Shown here piece by piece: positions 1 through 9,918 of a stretch of 58,710 nucleotides of DNA. The stretch comes from Candidatus Argoarchaeum ethanivorans. Lineage in GTDB: Archaea; Halobacteriota; Methanosarcinia; Methanosarcinales; EX4572-44. The notes under the pieces were generated by a model. The model was not told the DNA's origin and ran no database searches. It saw only the letters and a list, made by a program, of their open reading frames with translations. The position numbers and the translations under genes were made by a program. The stretch spans positions 1-58,710 of the forward strand of contig RPGO01000002.1 in assembly GCA_004193545.1 (NCBI GenBank), read 5' to 3'. Within the stretch, counting starts at the first letter, position 1, and the number at the start of each line of letters is the position of its first letter.

Positions 1-127
1 CGCCCCATTTTCACGAAATCGTTGAGATACTCCACCTCTTTCTCTGTAAGTTTTATTTTTTCCATAGAATATGGTTGGACTCACAGGTTTATAAACTTTG
101 TCTAAAAATTAAGTTGCTGAGACACTA
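1..127 (-). mobile_element. Right end of an insertion sequence (copy A, cut by window edge)
   Basis: These 127 bases look identical to positions 2981-3107, the right end of the insertion sequence that interrupts hsdR. They end in the same terminal inverted repeat (positions 99-127, outermost bases GAGACACTA). The transposase start codon of this copy lies near 65 on the minus strand, so only its first codons are in the window. Two copies of the element therefore bracket the 5' part of hsdR. Confidence 0.85.
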
Positions 128-195
128 CCTTCTTGAGGCAGTGGTATTGGGGTATAGCTGAATCGTGACCAAAGCCGAGATGATGAAAAAGTTTA

Positions 196-264
196 ATATC
201 TGCGAAATATAATTATCTTTTAAACTTGGTCTAAATGTAAGCAACCCTATGAAGATGATATTCG
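196..264 (+). promoter_or_regulatory. Probable archaeal promoter of hsdR
   Basis: An AT-rich stretch (GCGAAATATAATTATC, about 202-217) resembles a BRE/TATA element and lies 45-60 bases before the hsdR start codon. Nothing else is seen between the IS end at 127 and the gene. Confidence 0.3.
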
Positions 265-1944
265 ATGGAATCAATTGATAAAAAGGACTTAAGCGAACGT
301 GATATTTGCACCAAATATATCACTCCCGCGATCCTTCAAGCGGGGTGGGATCTGAATACTCAATTCCGGGAAGAAGTTACATTCACCAGAGGCAGAGTGA
401 TAGTAAAGGGACAGCGTTCATCAAGGGCGAAGCCTAAACGAGCGGATTACATACTTTATTATAAACCTAATATTCCCATTGGTGTCATTGAGGTAAAAAA
501 TAATAATCATACTGTTGGCGATGGTATGCAACAGGGTCTTGTCTACGCTGAAATGTTGGATGTTCCTTTTGTCTATAGCTCAAATGGTAATGCTTTCCTA
601 GAACATGATCGTGCTGTCACTTCTGGTCAAACCGAGAGGGAGATCATGCTTCATGTTTTTCCTTCACCTGAAAATTTATGGCAGCGGTATTGCGCATGGA
701 AAGGAATAGACGATTCGACCAATAAAATCGTCACTCACGATTATTATACTGATAGCAGCGGCAAAGCACCACGATACTACCAACAAACCGCCATTAACCG
801 AACTGTTGAGGCTATAACCAAGGGACAAAAGCGGATTCTTCTGGTAATGGCTACAGGAACCGGAAAAACTTATACGGCTTTTCAGATAATCTGGCGTTTG
901 TGGAAATCTCGTATTAAAAAACGAATATTGTTCCTTGCGGATCGTAATATCCTGGTCGATCAAACACGGACGAATGACTTCAAACCCTTTGGCAAGGCGA
1001 TGACAAAGATCAAAAATCGTCAGGTGGACAAGTCTTATGAGATTTACCTATCCCTCTATCAAGCGGTTACGGGACCGGAGGAAGCGAAGAACATTTACAA
1101 GCAATTCTCGCCGGAGTTCTTCGATCTTGTTGTGGTGGATGAATGCCACCGCGGGAGTGCTGCGGAGGATTCGGCATGGCATGAAATCCTCGAATATTTT
1201 TCATCTGCAACCCATGTTGGGATGACTGCAACACCAAAAGAAACAATGTATGTTTCCAACATCCACTACTTTGGTGAGGCGATCTACACATATTCACTTA
1301 AACAGGGAATTGAAGATGGCTTTCTGGCGCCGTATAAAGTGATACGGTTTGATCTGGACAAAGATCTCATGGGTTGGCGTCCGGAAAGGGGAAGGCAAGA
1401 TAAGTACAAGCATGAGATTGAAGACCGTATCTATAATCTGAAAGACTTCGACCGGGATATTGTGCTCGAACAGCGAACCCAGTTAGTGGCTAAGAAGATT
1501 ACAGAGTTTCTGGAGGCGACGAACCGTTATGACAAAACCATTGTGTTCTGTGAAAATATTGACCATGCTGAGCGGATGCGTCAGGCACTTGTTAATGAAA
1601 ATTGCGATCTGGCGGCACAAAATAGTAAGTACGTCATGAGGATTACAGGCGATAACCCGGAAGGTAAAGCAGAACTTGACAATTTCATCCTGCCAGAGAG
1701 CCGGTATCCTGTTATCGCTACCACATCCAAACTCTTAGCAGTGGGGTTGATGTGCAGACTTGTAAGCTCATAGTCCTTGACCAGCGTATCCAGTCCATGT
1801 CCCAGTTTAAACAGATCATCGGCAGGGGGACGCGCATCAACGAGGATTTTGATAAGTATTTCTTCACTATTATGGATTTCAAAAAAGCCACTGAGCTGTT
1901 TGCTGATCCTGATTTTGACGGTCCTCCGATAGAAACCTACGAGC

Positions 1945-3107
1945 TAGTGTCTCGACAATTTAGTTCTTAGACATAATACTTGGACAGTTTCTTATCCGCC
2001 TTCCCCCTCGTAAACCCCCAGTTGATTTTCTTTTCATCGTCATTCCGTTTCCTGGTCCATGCAGCCACTTAGAAAAAGATTTTCTATCTTCAGGCAAGAC
2101 CCAAGGAGAATTTCTTTTATCATACCCAACAAGGGTAAGTCAACAATGAGGTTCCGCATTATTTGCTTTGAAATTTTTCCATGAAAACGCCTTTTGAATA
2201 CCAAGCAGCTCTCGATAAATAACCTACCAGAATGCGAGACTCGATGGTGACATCCTACTTTGGTAAATTCCCAATCGTTTCGGGATTGAAATCCAATGGA
2301 AATAAAGTCAAAACCGGTCACGTTTGATCGGACTCTTTGCCGACCCAAATGACTGGACAGGATGTGATCAATGCTCGTTGGTGCAGGATATATCATCATC
2401 AAAAAATGGATGCCATAGTAGCATAGTATCCCCGTTTTTCGAGCGATGCCAATGTTTTTCTGAGAATACTACAAGTTTTTATTTCCAGATTTCTCCTATC
2501 AGAGTTCTGGTTGCTTTTCTAACTGATTCATCCGATGTATTCCTGATTCCAGCCGAGTTTTTTGGATTTTTCAATCGGGATAGTAAAAAGCATGGAACAT
2601 CGCCAATCCAGCCACGTTTCCCCACCGCTGTAGGTAAAAGTTACATTGTCAAGTTTAAGTTCTTCTGTAACGATTTTTTGCAATGGTATTAACCTGTGTC
2701 TGGTCTTCCGCTCCATTGAGTATTTATCCGTTCATCCGTATGGGTAATCGCTACATGAAGCATTGCATCGACACACTTTTCCACGAGAAAGGTAGGATTT
2801 TCTCTGTTTGCCGTCCCCTAATATTTCAAGTTCATCCCTGTTCTCTCTTTTAGTTTTGTATGAAATCGTAGATGATGCCGTGTGTACTCCTTCTCCCCGA
2901 TAATGCGTTTGGTGAATCGAAAAATCCATGCCTGCATACCAAAACTCCTGGAGTATGCACTTATCAATGCTTCTGCTGCACGCCCCATTTTCACGAAATC
3001 GTTGAGATACTCCACCTCTTTCTCTGTAAGTTTTATTTTTTCCATAGAATATGGTTGGACTCACAGGTTTATAAACTTTGTCTAAAAATTAAGTTGCTGA
3101 GACACTA
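1945..3107 (-). mobile_element. Insertion sequence with 29-bp terminal inverted repeats, copy B, inside hsdR
   Basis: The element is bounded by inverted repeats at 1945-1973 and 3079-3107 that match at 24 of 29 positions and start TAGTGTCTC. Each end abuts a further base so that CTAG reads across both junctions; this may be a 4-bp target duplication or part of the ends. The right 127 bases are repeated at the window start (copy A). The reading frames inside are broken, so this copy looks non-autonomous. The hsdR frame can be followed on both sides, which places the insertion exactly. Confidence 0.85.
2040..3045 (-). pseudogene. Degenerate transposase of the IS in hsdR
   Basis: The N-terminus begins at 3045 (MEKIKLTEKEVEYLNDF) and is open for 75 codons to 2818, after which the frame is lost. 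Further fragments lie at 2528-2716 and 2040-2402 in other frames. The last holds a stretch ending in RLFIESCLVFKRRF, which resembles the C-terminal E-containing region of IS4/IS5-superfamily DDE transposases (the ...vEs.f.vlKRrf pattern). The family assignment is an inference from this motif only. Multiple frameshifts mean no intact transposase is encoded here. Confidence 0.5.
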
Positions 3108-3757
3108 GATGCTACCAGACCCACTGTTCAGCGTGCCGAACCTCCTGACCCTGGGATAAAATATGTGGTGGATGACGTGGAGGTGTGGGTTGTTGCCGAG
3201 CGTGTGCAGTATTACGGCAAAGATGGTAAATTGATTACGGAATCACTTAAGGATTACACCCGTAAAACTGTTCTCAAGGATTTCACTTCACTGGACTCTT
3301 TTCTTAATTACTGGGGTGGGGCAGAACAAAAGTTAGCAGTCATCAGGGAACTTGAAGAACATGGCGTGATGTTTGAGGAATTGGCAGAACATGTGGGCAA
3401 GGGCTATGACCCATTTGACCTGATCTGCCACGTAGCATTTGATCAACCACCCCTCAGCCGACGGGAGCGGGCTAAACAGGTTCGTAAAAGCAACTACTTT
3501 ACAGAGTACGGTGAGCGTGCCCGCGCTGTTCTTGATGCGCTGCTGGATAAGTATGCTGATGAGGGTATTGAGAATATTGAGAGCATGGATGCACTCAGGA
3601 TACAACCCATTAATCAACTTGGCACGCCAATTGAGATTGTTGATCTCTTTGGAGGAAAAGATAATTACCTTGCAGCGGTTCGGGGACTGGCGGCACAGAT
3701 ATATATGGCAGAGGCTTAATTCTCATAACTCGTCAATTGCGAAGAAGGAATGAAACG

Positions 3758-5205
3758 ATGTCTATCAGCACTACCATCAAAACAATTCAGGATATAATGA
3801 GAAAGGATGCTGGCGTGGATGGCGACGCCCAGCGTATCAGCCAGCTTGTGTGGATGATTTTTCTAAAGATTTTCGACGATCGCGAAAAAGAATACGAGTT
3901 GATGGATGATGGTTACGTATCACCAATGCCTGAGCGGCTGCGCTGGTGCAATTGGGCGGCTGACCCGGAGGGCATTACTGGTGATGAATTGCTGGATTTT
4001 GTGAATGATGACCTGTTCAAGACGTTGAAGGATTTGTCTCTTGCTGTTGAGGGGGATCGGCGCGGTTTTGTAGTCCGCAGCGTGTTTGAGGATGCATACA
4101 ACTACATGAAATCCGGCACCCTCATGCGACAGGTCATCAATAAGATAAACGAGATCGATTTCAATAAAACTGATGACATGAACCTTTTTGGGGACATCTA
4201 CGAACAAATCCTAAAAGACCTCCAAAGCGCAGGCAATGCAGGAGAGTTTTACACACCCCGTGCTGTTACCCGGTTTATGGTGGACATGGTTGACCCGAAG
4301 CTTGGCGAAAAGATGCTTGACCCTGCCTGCGGGACTGGTGGTTTCCTAACTGCGACCATTGACCATGTGCGCGAAAACTGTGTGAACAGCATCGAAGATG
4401 AAGCAATACTTCAAAAGTCAATTTCCGGTGTGGAGAAAAAGCCCCTTCCACATCTTCTCTGTGTGACAAACATGCTGTTGCACAATATCGAAGACCCTTC
4501 GCAAATCCGGCATGACAATACCCTTGCACGACCTCTGCGTGATTATGGGCTTAAGGAGCGGCTGGATGTCATTGTCACCAATCCGCCTTTTGGCGGGATG
4601 GAGGAAGACGGCATCGAATCCAATTTCCCGGCAGCTTATCGCACGAGAGAAACCGCTGACCTATTCCTTGTGCTCATCGTGCATCTGCTAAAGGACGGCG
4701 GGCGCGGTGCCATTGTCCTGCCTGACGGGACGCTGTTTGGCGAGGGTGTAAAGACCCGCATAAAGGAGAAGCTGCTTGATGAGTGTAACCTGCATACCAT
4801 TGTGCGCCTGCCAAATGGTGTATTCAGTCCATACACGGGCATCAAGACCAACCTGTTGTTTTTCACCAAAGGCGAGCCTACAAAGGAGGTCTGGTATTAT
4901 GAACATCCCTTGAAGGGTACAAGTCCTACTCCAAGACAAAACCCCTGCGTATAGAGGAGTTTGAGCCTGAGAAGGCATGGTGGGGCGAGCGTGTTGAGAA
5001 TGATTTTGCATGGAGGGTTTCTGTTGAGGAGATCAAGAGCAATGGATACAATCTGGATATAAAGAACCCCAATGTGGAGGATGCGAGCCACGGCGATCCT
5101 GATGAATTGTTGCAGGAGTATCAGCAGTTGCTAAATGATATTGGTGATACCCGCAACAAGCTCAGGGATGAACTTGTTGATGCGCTTGGTGGGAAGGATG
5201 CATGA
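3758..5205 (+). pseudogene. hsdM: Type I restriction-modification DNA methyltransferase subunit M (late frameshift)
   Basis: HsdM is an N6-adenine methyltransferase that acts with HsdS. Numbering from the ATG at 3758, motif I DPACGTGG is at residues 188-195 and motif IV NPPF at 275-278, both intact. The frame breaks near 4910, just after YYEHPL, by an apparent loss of one base. In the next frame the expected C-terminus follows (GYKSYSKTKPLRIEEFEP and on) to a TGA at 5203-5205, which overlaps the hsdS start as ATGA. The start at 3758 is preferred over the upstream 3737 because the conserved N-terminus begins MSISTTIKTIQDIM and a GAAGGA motif precedes it. The catalytic core would still be made, but the S-interacting C-terminal part is lost unless the shift is a read error. 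Confidence 0.85.
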
Positions 5206-6035
5206 ACTCCGAGACGTTTTTTGGTAATTTCGGGCTGCTTGCTGGTGTACCAAACGGCGTGCAGAAACTGCGCGAGATTATACTGCAACTGGCGGTGCAG
5301 GGAAAGCTTGTGCCGCAGGATCCGGATGATGAGCCAGCGGCGGTGCTGCTGGAGAAAATAAGGGCTGAGAAGGAGAGGTTGATTGAGGAAAAGAAAATCA
5401 AAAGAGGTCGGGCTCTGCCATCGATTGATTTGGGGCAAATACCTTATGAATTGCCGAACGGATGGAAATGGGTTCGTCTGGGCAATGTGGGACATGATTG
5501 GGGACAAAAAAAACCTGATATGAAATTTACATATATTGACGTATCTGCGATTAATAAAGAACAAGGTATAATATCAAGTAATATTAATATACTTGAACCA
5601 AGTGAAGCACCTTCACGAGCTCGAAAACTTGTTTCCAAAGGTTCCGTAATCTATGCAACTGTCCGTCCTTATCTTTTGAATATTGCCATTATTGACAAGC
5701 AATTTGAGCCAGAACCAATTGTGAGTACTGCATTTGCTGTGCTCCATCCGTTTTCTGGAATTCTCAACAAATATCTCTATTATTATCTTCGTAGCAAGAC
5801 TTTCATTGCGTATGTCGAGTCAGAAATGACCGGTATGGCGTATCCAGCTATCAATGATGGAAAACTGTACAAGGGTTTAGTGCCGGTTCCACCTTCCAAT
5901 GAACAAAAACGCATCGTCGCCAAAGCTGACAAGCTCATGGCACTCTGTGACAAACTCGAATCAAAACTAAAACAATCGCAGACCGACGGCGCGAATTTGA
6001 TGGAAGCGATGGTGGGTGAGCTAATTGGCGCATAA
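5202..6035 (+). CDS. hsdS: Type I restriction specificity subunit S, single target-recognition domain
   Basis: The protein opens with the helical conserved region of HsdS (LREIILQLAVQGKLVPQDP, then DEPAAVLLEKIRAEKERL), continues with one target-recognition domain (about residues 85-225) and closes with a second conserved helix containing SNEQKRIVAKADKLMALCDKL (about 233-255). At 277 residues it is roughly half to two-thirds of the usual two-domain S subunit. It either works as a homodimer of half-subunits or has lost one recognition domain. The start overlaps the hsdM stop (ATGA), the normal translational coupling of such operons. With hsdR and hsdM damaged, the whole system looks inactive. 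Confidence 0.85.
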   Translation: MNSETFFGNFGLLAGVPNGVQKLREIILQLAVQGKLVPQDPDDEPAAVLLEKIRAEKERLIEEKKIKRGRALPSIDLGQIPYELPNGWKWVRLGNVGHDWGQKKPDMKFTYIDVSAINKEQGIISSNINILEPSEAPSRARKLVSKGSVIYATVRPYLLNIAIIDKQFEPEPIVSTAFAVLHPFSGILNKYLYYYLRSKTFIAYVESEMTGMAYPAINDGKLYKGLVPVPPSNEQKRIVAKADKLMALCDKLESKLKQSQTDGANLMEAMVGELIGA

Positions 6036-6093
6036 ATTTAAGTGCAGCACCGGAATTTGGAAACACAAAAGAAAAGATACCATTGAATACCAA

Positions 6094-6113
6094 TAGATAC
6101 ATATCGGTATCTA
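6094..6113 (+). promoter_or_regulatory. Inverted-repeat operator candidate before the antitoxin gene
   Basis: TAGATAC and GTATCTA form perfect 7-bp arms separated by ATATCG. The palindrome touches the ATG at 6113. RHH antitoxins normally bind such operators and autoregulate; that this one does so is inference. Confidence 0.5.
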
Positions 6114-6373
6114 TGGCGTCTACAGGTGCACAGATAAATATCCGTCTGCCAGCCAGATCACAATCAGCTACCAAACAATATGTCGAGAATTATGGCTACA
6201 GGAATATCCGGGAATTCATTCTTGAGGCGATCTGGTATAAGATATTCAGGGACAATAAATACGATGAAACATACTCTATTAAAGAGATTGATCTGATTGA
6301 AAAGCTACTGTCCGCCTCTATCGAGAAAGGTAAAATAAAAGATCAGAGCGATGTCATCAAAGCTCTGCAATGA
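6113..6373 (+). CDS. Ribbon-helix-helix (CopG/Arc-like) antitoxin
   Basis: This 86-residue protein begins GAQINIRLPARS, the short basic beta-strand typical of RHH DNA-binding proteins. It is followed by an alpha-helical stretch (YRNIREFILEAIWYKIF) and an acidic helical tail, a layout seen in archaeal antitoxins paired with RelE-type toxins. The start at 6113 is chosen over an upstream TTG (6083) because the RHH strand begins there. Its stop overlaps the next start (ATGA at 6370), and the next frame is a truncated RelE-like toxin, so the pair was once a toxin-antitoxin operon. Confidence 0.6.
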   Translation: MASTGAQINIRLPARSQSATKQYVENYGYRNIREFILEAIWYKIFRDNKYDETYSIKEIDLIEKLLSASIEKGKIKDQSDVIKALQ

Positions 6374-6465
6374 AGTTTGAACTGGTAGCTACAAAAATTT
6401 TTATCGAGCAGATCAAAAATCTTGATAAGAAATCCAAAGATGTGTTGTTGCACAAGACGTCTTAG
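6370..6465 (+). pseudogene. Truncated RelE-like toxin
   Basis: A 31-codon frame begins MKFELVATKIFIEQIKNL and continues DKKSKD, which matches the N-terminal strand-helix of RelE/ParE-family toxins, then stops at 6463-6465. After the stop another frame stays open for about 25 codons (LGKLEYGGTIEAV) but does not resemble a RelE C-terminus. The catalytic part is absent, so the toxin is inactive as read. Translation would be coupled to the antitoxin through the ATGA overlap. Confidence 0.5.
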
Positions 6466-6662
6466 GGAAACTTGAATATGGTGGAACGATAGAGGCTGTC
6501 CAACAATTATCTAGCCACCAACAAATCCGCTTGTAAAAACCAGTCTTTTTTCTTTTGTATCCAAATAATCAACTTCAAAACCTCATTACATAATAATAAA
6601 TCGTTTAATTTATGTACATTAGTTAAATAACTACAATCGTAGTTTTATCATGATATTTTAGG
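6466..6662. other. AT-rich intergenic stretch
   Basis: About 200 AT-rich bases between the dead toxin gene and the next transposase relic. No gene, tRNA or clear repeat is seen. Confidence 0.4.
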
Positions 6663-7738
6663 CGATTTAACAAAATAGCAATACGAGAAGATAAAATTGG
6701 ACAAACATGGTTATTTCCTCCATATATTAATGATTTTATACCCAAAAATCACATTTGCAATCTAATTGTAACAATAATTGCCTGTATAGATGTTAGTAAA
6801 GCAAAAGAAAAATTCAAATCACAACCAGGCAATCCGGCATACCCAAGGCAGATGCTACTGAGATTATTAGTACAAGCTGCTATTGATGGTGTCTGGTCCT
6901 CAAGAAAGATTGATAAATTAGCACATGAAAATGTTATTTACATGTACCTTACAGGAAATGAAAAACCAAATTTCAGAACAATCTGCAACTTCAGAAAAGA
7001 CAATAAAGAGCTGACAGTCGATGGGACCAAAATAAAAGCAAATGCATCAAACAATAATAGTCTGAGCGAAGAACAACTGAAGAGACTACAGGACATCATA
7101 GAAAAAGGAATCAAGATAGACGAAGAAAAAGATAAGATATATGGAGATAAGAGAGGTGATGAACTTCCACCAGAACTTGATACTAAAGAAAAAATACGCA
7201 AAAAAATAGAAGAAATCGAGCAATCCCGGGGCAAAAGATTGAAGCGTGCTGCTAAAACGATTATAGAAGCACATACAACCGGTGATGAAAATCAAAAAAA
7301 GAAGATTGAAGAAAAAATCAAAAAGGCTGAAGAGGAGATTGAAATAAGCGGCCAGAAATCTGTCAGTATTACTGATCCTGAATCACAATTTATGGAGAGT
7401 AAGAAGAAGCGAAATGAGTTGTCATACAATCCACAAATAACTGTGGATCATGATTCCGGGATAATAGTTGCAAATGATGTTACACAAGACAAATGAAAGG
7501 TAAGAAACAGAAAAACAATCCGTATTCGAAGAATAAATTTGAGTATGATGAAAAAAGAGATTGTTTTATCTGTCCTAATGAGGAGGTTTTGATCAAAAAG
7601 GGGAGTATGAATACAATGGCAAGATACAGTATAAATATTACGGGGCAAATTGTGAGGAGTGTCTATTTAGAATGGATTAGTGCAGGGAAAGGAAAAATGA
7701 AACAGATCACGAGTGATGAATATGACCGGAGTTTATAA
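6663..7738 (+). pseudogene. IS1182-type transposase, degenerate
   Basis: From 6663 the frame reads IREDKIGQTWLFPPYINDFI and then RQMLLRLLVQAAIDGVWSSR, the N-terminal pattern of IS1182-like transposases. It runs into FRKDNKELTVDGTKIKANAS, where roughly 25 residues normally found between FRK and DGTKI are missing. A charged coiled-coil insert follows (7070-7350), then PQITVDHDSGIIVANDVTQD. The frame shifts at about 7493 and again near 7640, where the expected Cys-rich tail (CFICPNEE, then a frame shift, then GKGKMKQITSDEY) appears. No ATG precedes the homologous N-terminus. The element is dead and its ends were not found. Confidence 0.7.
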
Positions 7739-7797
7739 GATATCGCAAAAACAAGCCGCTCGGCTACGAAAGTTGTAGGGTCTAACGAAAATTTAAT

Positions 7798-9016
7798 TCA
7801 CATGGGGATAGACCCCCCAAGTCGCATCCTGGAAAACACCTCCGCGGTCTCCCTGTTCATATCCTCGATCACGAACTCTGCATTCGCTCCCCCGCAATAA
7901 ACCAATCCGAGCCTCATCTGATCCAGATGACCCGCCAATCGCTCTATCGACAAATCCGGCTCATCGACCAGGTAAAGCAGATAATTGTACAACAACAGCC
8001 CAACAACGCATAAAAAGACGTGTGCCCTAATCTTAACATCTTTCCAGACGTGTTTCGGCATAAACGAGATTAACATCCGGTTTTTTAGCCATTTGATGTC
8101 GGTCTCGATCTGGCTGCGCGCATCGTACGTCTCCACGATCTGGCGTGGCGTCAGATCCGCCATGTCCGTAAAGATGACCGCCTTTCCCAACGCTTTGATA
8201 TAATCCATTTCGCGAGCAGTATTAAGCTTAAATTCGAGTTTTAGAAACCCATCATCCATAGCAGTGCTGTAATCAAACAAACCTCGATACTGCTTCAGGA
8301 TCGCATCGACAACCCGGTTAGTCAAGCCCTTTGGAGTTATTTTTCTCCCTTTTCCCTTGCGATTCAGCTTTGACCTGATATCATCTATCTTTGTAAAGAT
8401 CTTCTCCTTATTCCAATTCCAATCAGCCATCTTCTTACGTCTGGATGCGTCATTATACTTGATAACGCCAACGAAATCGTTTTCATACCAATTTCCGGTT
8501 ACAGGATGTGCTTTGATGATGTTTCCACCCGCATTCACCCATGACTCCCCGAACTCTGAAACAGGCATCCGGAACATCTCCCGGCACATTGGTGCAGGCA
8601 GCGATCAGGGCGACATGCATCCGCCCAACCACCTTTCCAATGTTCTCGGCGGAGTTCATGCCGCGGTCAAAGATGATAACAATGCCCTTCCCAGGGATTC
8701 CGATTTCTTCAAGACGTTTGCAGATGTCATCAATCAATTCCGAGAATATTCTTACGTCCGACTCGTTCGCCGGATAGGCAATTAACTGGAATGGGATGTT
8801 ATGGTCTGATACTGTCAAACCTACTCCGATAAGGTTTTTATCGTATCGCTTGTCCTTTGAAATGCCTTTCTGTGGTAGATTTTCCCCTTGCCCAATGTGA
8901 GTGTAGAAATTGGTTGTATCAAAGATTAATCGCGAAGGTTTTAGACCTATTTCGATCAGTTTGCGAGATATATCAAGTTCAATCTTGTGTATCGTCTTTT
9001 CATCAAGTTTAGCCAT
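7798..9016 (-). pseudogene. IS1634-like transposase, 5'-truncated and frameshifted
   Basis: The upstream part (9016-8483) carries FDTTNFYTHI and later GIVIIFDRGMNSAENIG, typical DDE-transposase strands. The downstream part (8589-7798) carries LGKAVIFTDMADLTPRQIVE, YDARSQIETDIKWLKNRM and VFLCVVGLLLYNYLL, the C-terminal D/E region of IS1634-type (DUF4277-associated) transposases. The two parts overlap in different frames near 8550, so at least one frameshift separates them. The first 100 or so residues of a normal transposase are missing at 9016, exactly where the neighbouring repeat-protein gene ends. The family name is inferred from these motifs. Confidence 0.65.
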
Positions 9017-9707
9017 GTAATTGAGGAAATTCTGGCTTGAACTCTTTCATATCTTCGACCTCTTCTTCACTAGTATCTCTCCCAAGGTCAAGATATACGA
9101 TTGTACTGATACTACTGATCATATCCTGAATTCGTTTATAATCATCTTTTGAAGGAAGACGATCGAACAGTATCCCAATTCGAGGTTTTGGCCGAATTCT
9201 TTCACATTCCGCAACTTCTTTTTCTGTTGGCACGTAATCAAGAAGTAACAATACGTTGGGTGGTGGCATAACCTTCGCTAAATTTCCCCTTGTTTCAAAA
9301 TCAGGAACAGACGATAAAAGAAAAATAAAATAGGGTGGGTGGATAAAGCCGTAACGACGGTATCTTTTACGCTCTTCATAATCCGGAACATAAGTCATCA
9401 AAATATGAATATGAAGATTAGAATCAGTTACAAGTCGTTCTATAGTTTTTAGGGTATATAATTCAGCATCTGTAAGTGGATGATCAAGGAAAACCTCCAT
9501 CCCGTCAACTGTGGGAGGAATATTCTCAAAATTGACAAACTCTTCACCTACCGGGACAAATGCTAAATCAAAAAACAGATGAGCGTTAAAAACACCCTCC
9601 AACCGTTTGTATTCACTCTCGTTTGGAATATAGTTAAGCTTGATTGTAAACTCTCCGTCTTCAAGCTGTTTTAACTCTTTTACAGATGGGATACGTTCAA
9701 AATACAT
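9009..9707 (-). CDS. Unknown protein of about 27-residue solenoid-like repeats
   Basis: I do not recognise this 232-residue protein. It consists of about seven degenerate units of roughly 27 residues. Each has an acidic helical half starting after a VP or LP pair, a central proline, and a hydrophobic strand: for example VPDYEERKRYRRYGFIHPPY followed by FIFLLSS, VPDFETRGNLAKVMPPPNV followed by LLLLDY, and VPTEKEVAECERIRPKPRI followed by GILFDR. The pattern resembles a leucine-rich-repeat-like solenoid. No signal peptide or membrane segment is seen. It ends 8 bases inside the truncated transposase, so its true C-terminus may have been replaced when the element inserted. Confidence 0.5.
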   Translation of the reverse strand: MYFERIPSVKELKQLEDGEFTIKLNYIPNESEYKRLEGVFNAHLFFDLAFVPVGEEFVNFENIPPTVDGMEVFLDHPLTDAELYTLKTIERLVTDSNLHIHILMTYVPDYEERKRYRRYGFIHPPYFIFLLSSVPDFETRGNLAKVMPPPNVLLLLDYVPTEKEVAECERIRPKPRIGILFDRLPSKDDYKRIQDMISSISTIVYLDLGRDTSEEEVEDMKEFKPEFPQLHG

Positions 9708-9735
9708 TTATTGCAACACCTCGACCGTTAGTATG

Positions 9736-9827
9736 TCCACTAAACACCATGTTATTATCACTATCTGCACACTCCGTGTACAGAAATTACTAGCAACATC
9801 CACTAAACACCATGTTATTATCACTAT
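9736..9827. repeat. 29-bp direct repeat bracketing a short hairpin
   Basis: The sequence starting TCCACTAAACACCATG occurs at 9736-9764 and again, identically, at 9799-9827. Between the copies is the hairpin CTGCACAC-TCC-GTGTACAG (9765-9783) followed by AAATTACTAG. This is the same layout as the duplications at larB and kae1. Confidence 0.8.
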
Positions 9828-9918
9828 ATTAAATGTTTGACTTCTCTTTAACCGTTGCAAACCTTGAATGGCTCGAATAGAAAACATTATCTTCCAGCAC
9901 TCTTAATGCAAACAATAT

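Larger units (their letters stand above)
265..3719 (+). pseudogene. hsdR: Type I restriction enzyme subunit R, frameshifted and split by an IS
   Basis: HsdR is the ATP-dependent translocase/endonuclease of type I restriction-modification. The first segment (265-1773) shows a PD-(D/E)XK nuclease core (D61, E76, K78), Walker A MATGTGKT at residues 195-202 and a DECH box at 292-295. It ends early because one G appears to be missing from a G run near 1743. In the next frame the protein continues at once ([18 protein letters not shown], then helicase motif [10 protein letters not shown]) to about 1944. There an insertion sequence (1945-3107) interrupts it, and the C-terminal part resumes at 3108 and runs to the stop at 3719. 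hsdM follows 38 bases later. Two lesions make a working R subunit unlikely unless the G-run shift is a sequencing error and the IS insertion is strain-specific. Confidence 0.9.

Noticed and set aside
2324-2692. Plus-strand 122-codon frame in the hsdR insertion
   Set aside because: Antisense to the decayed transposase, with no family resemblance.
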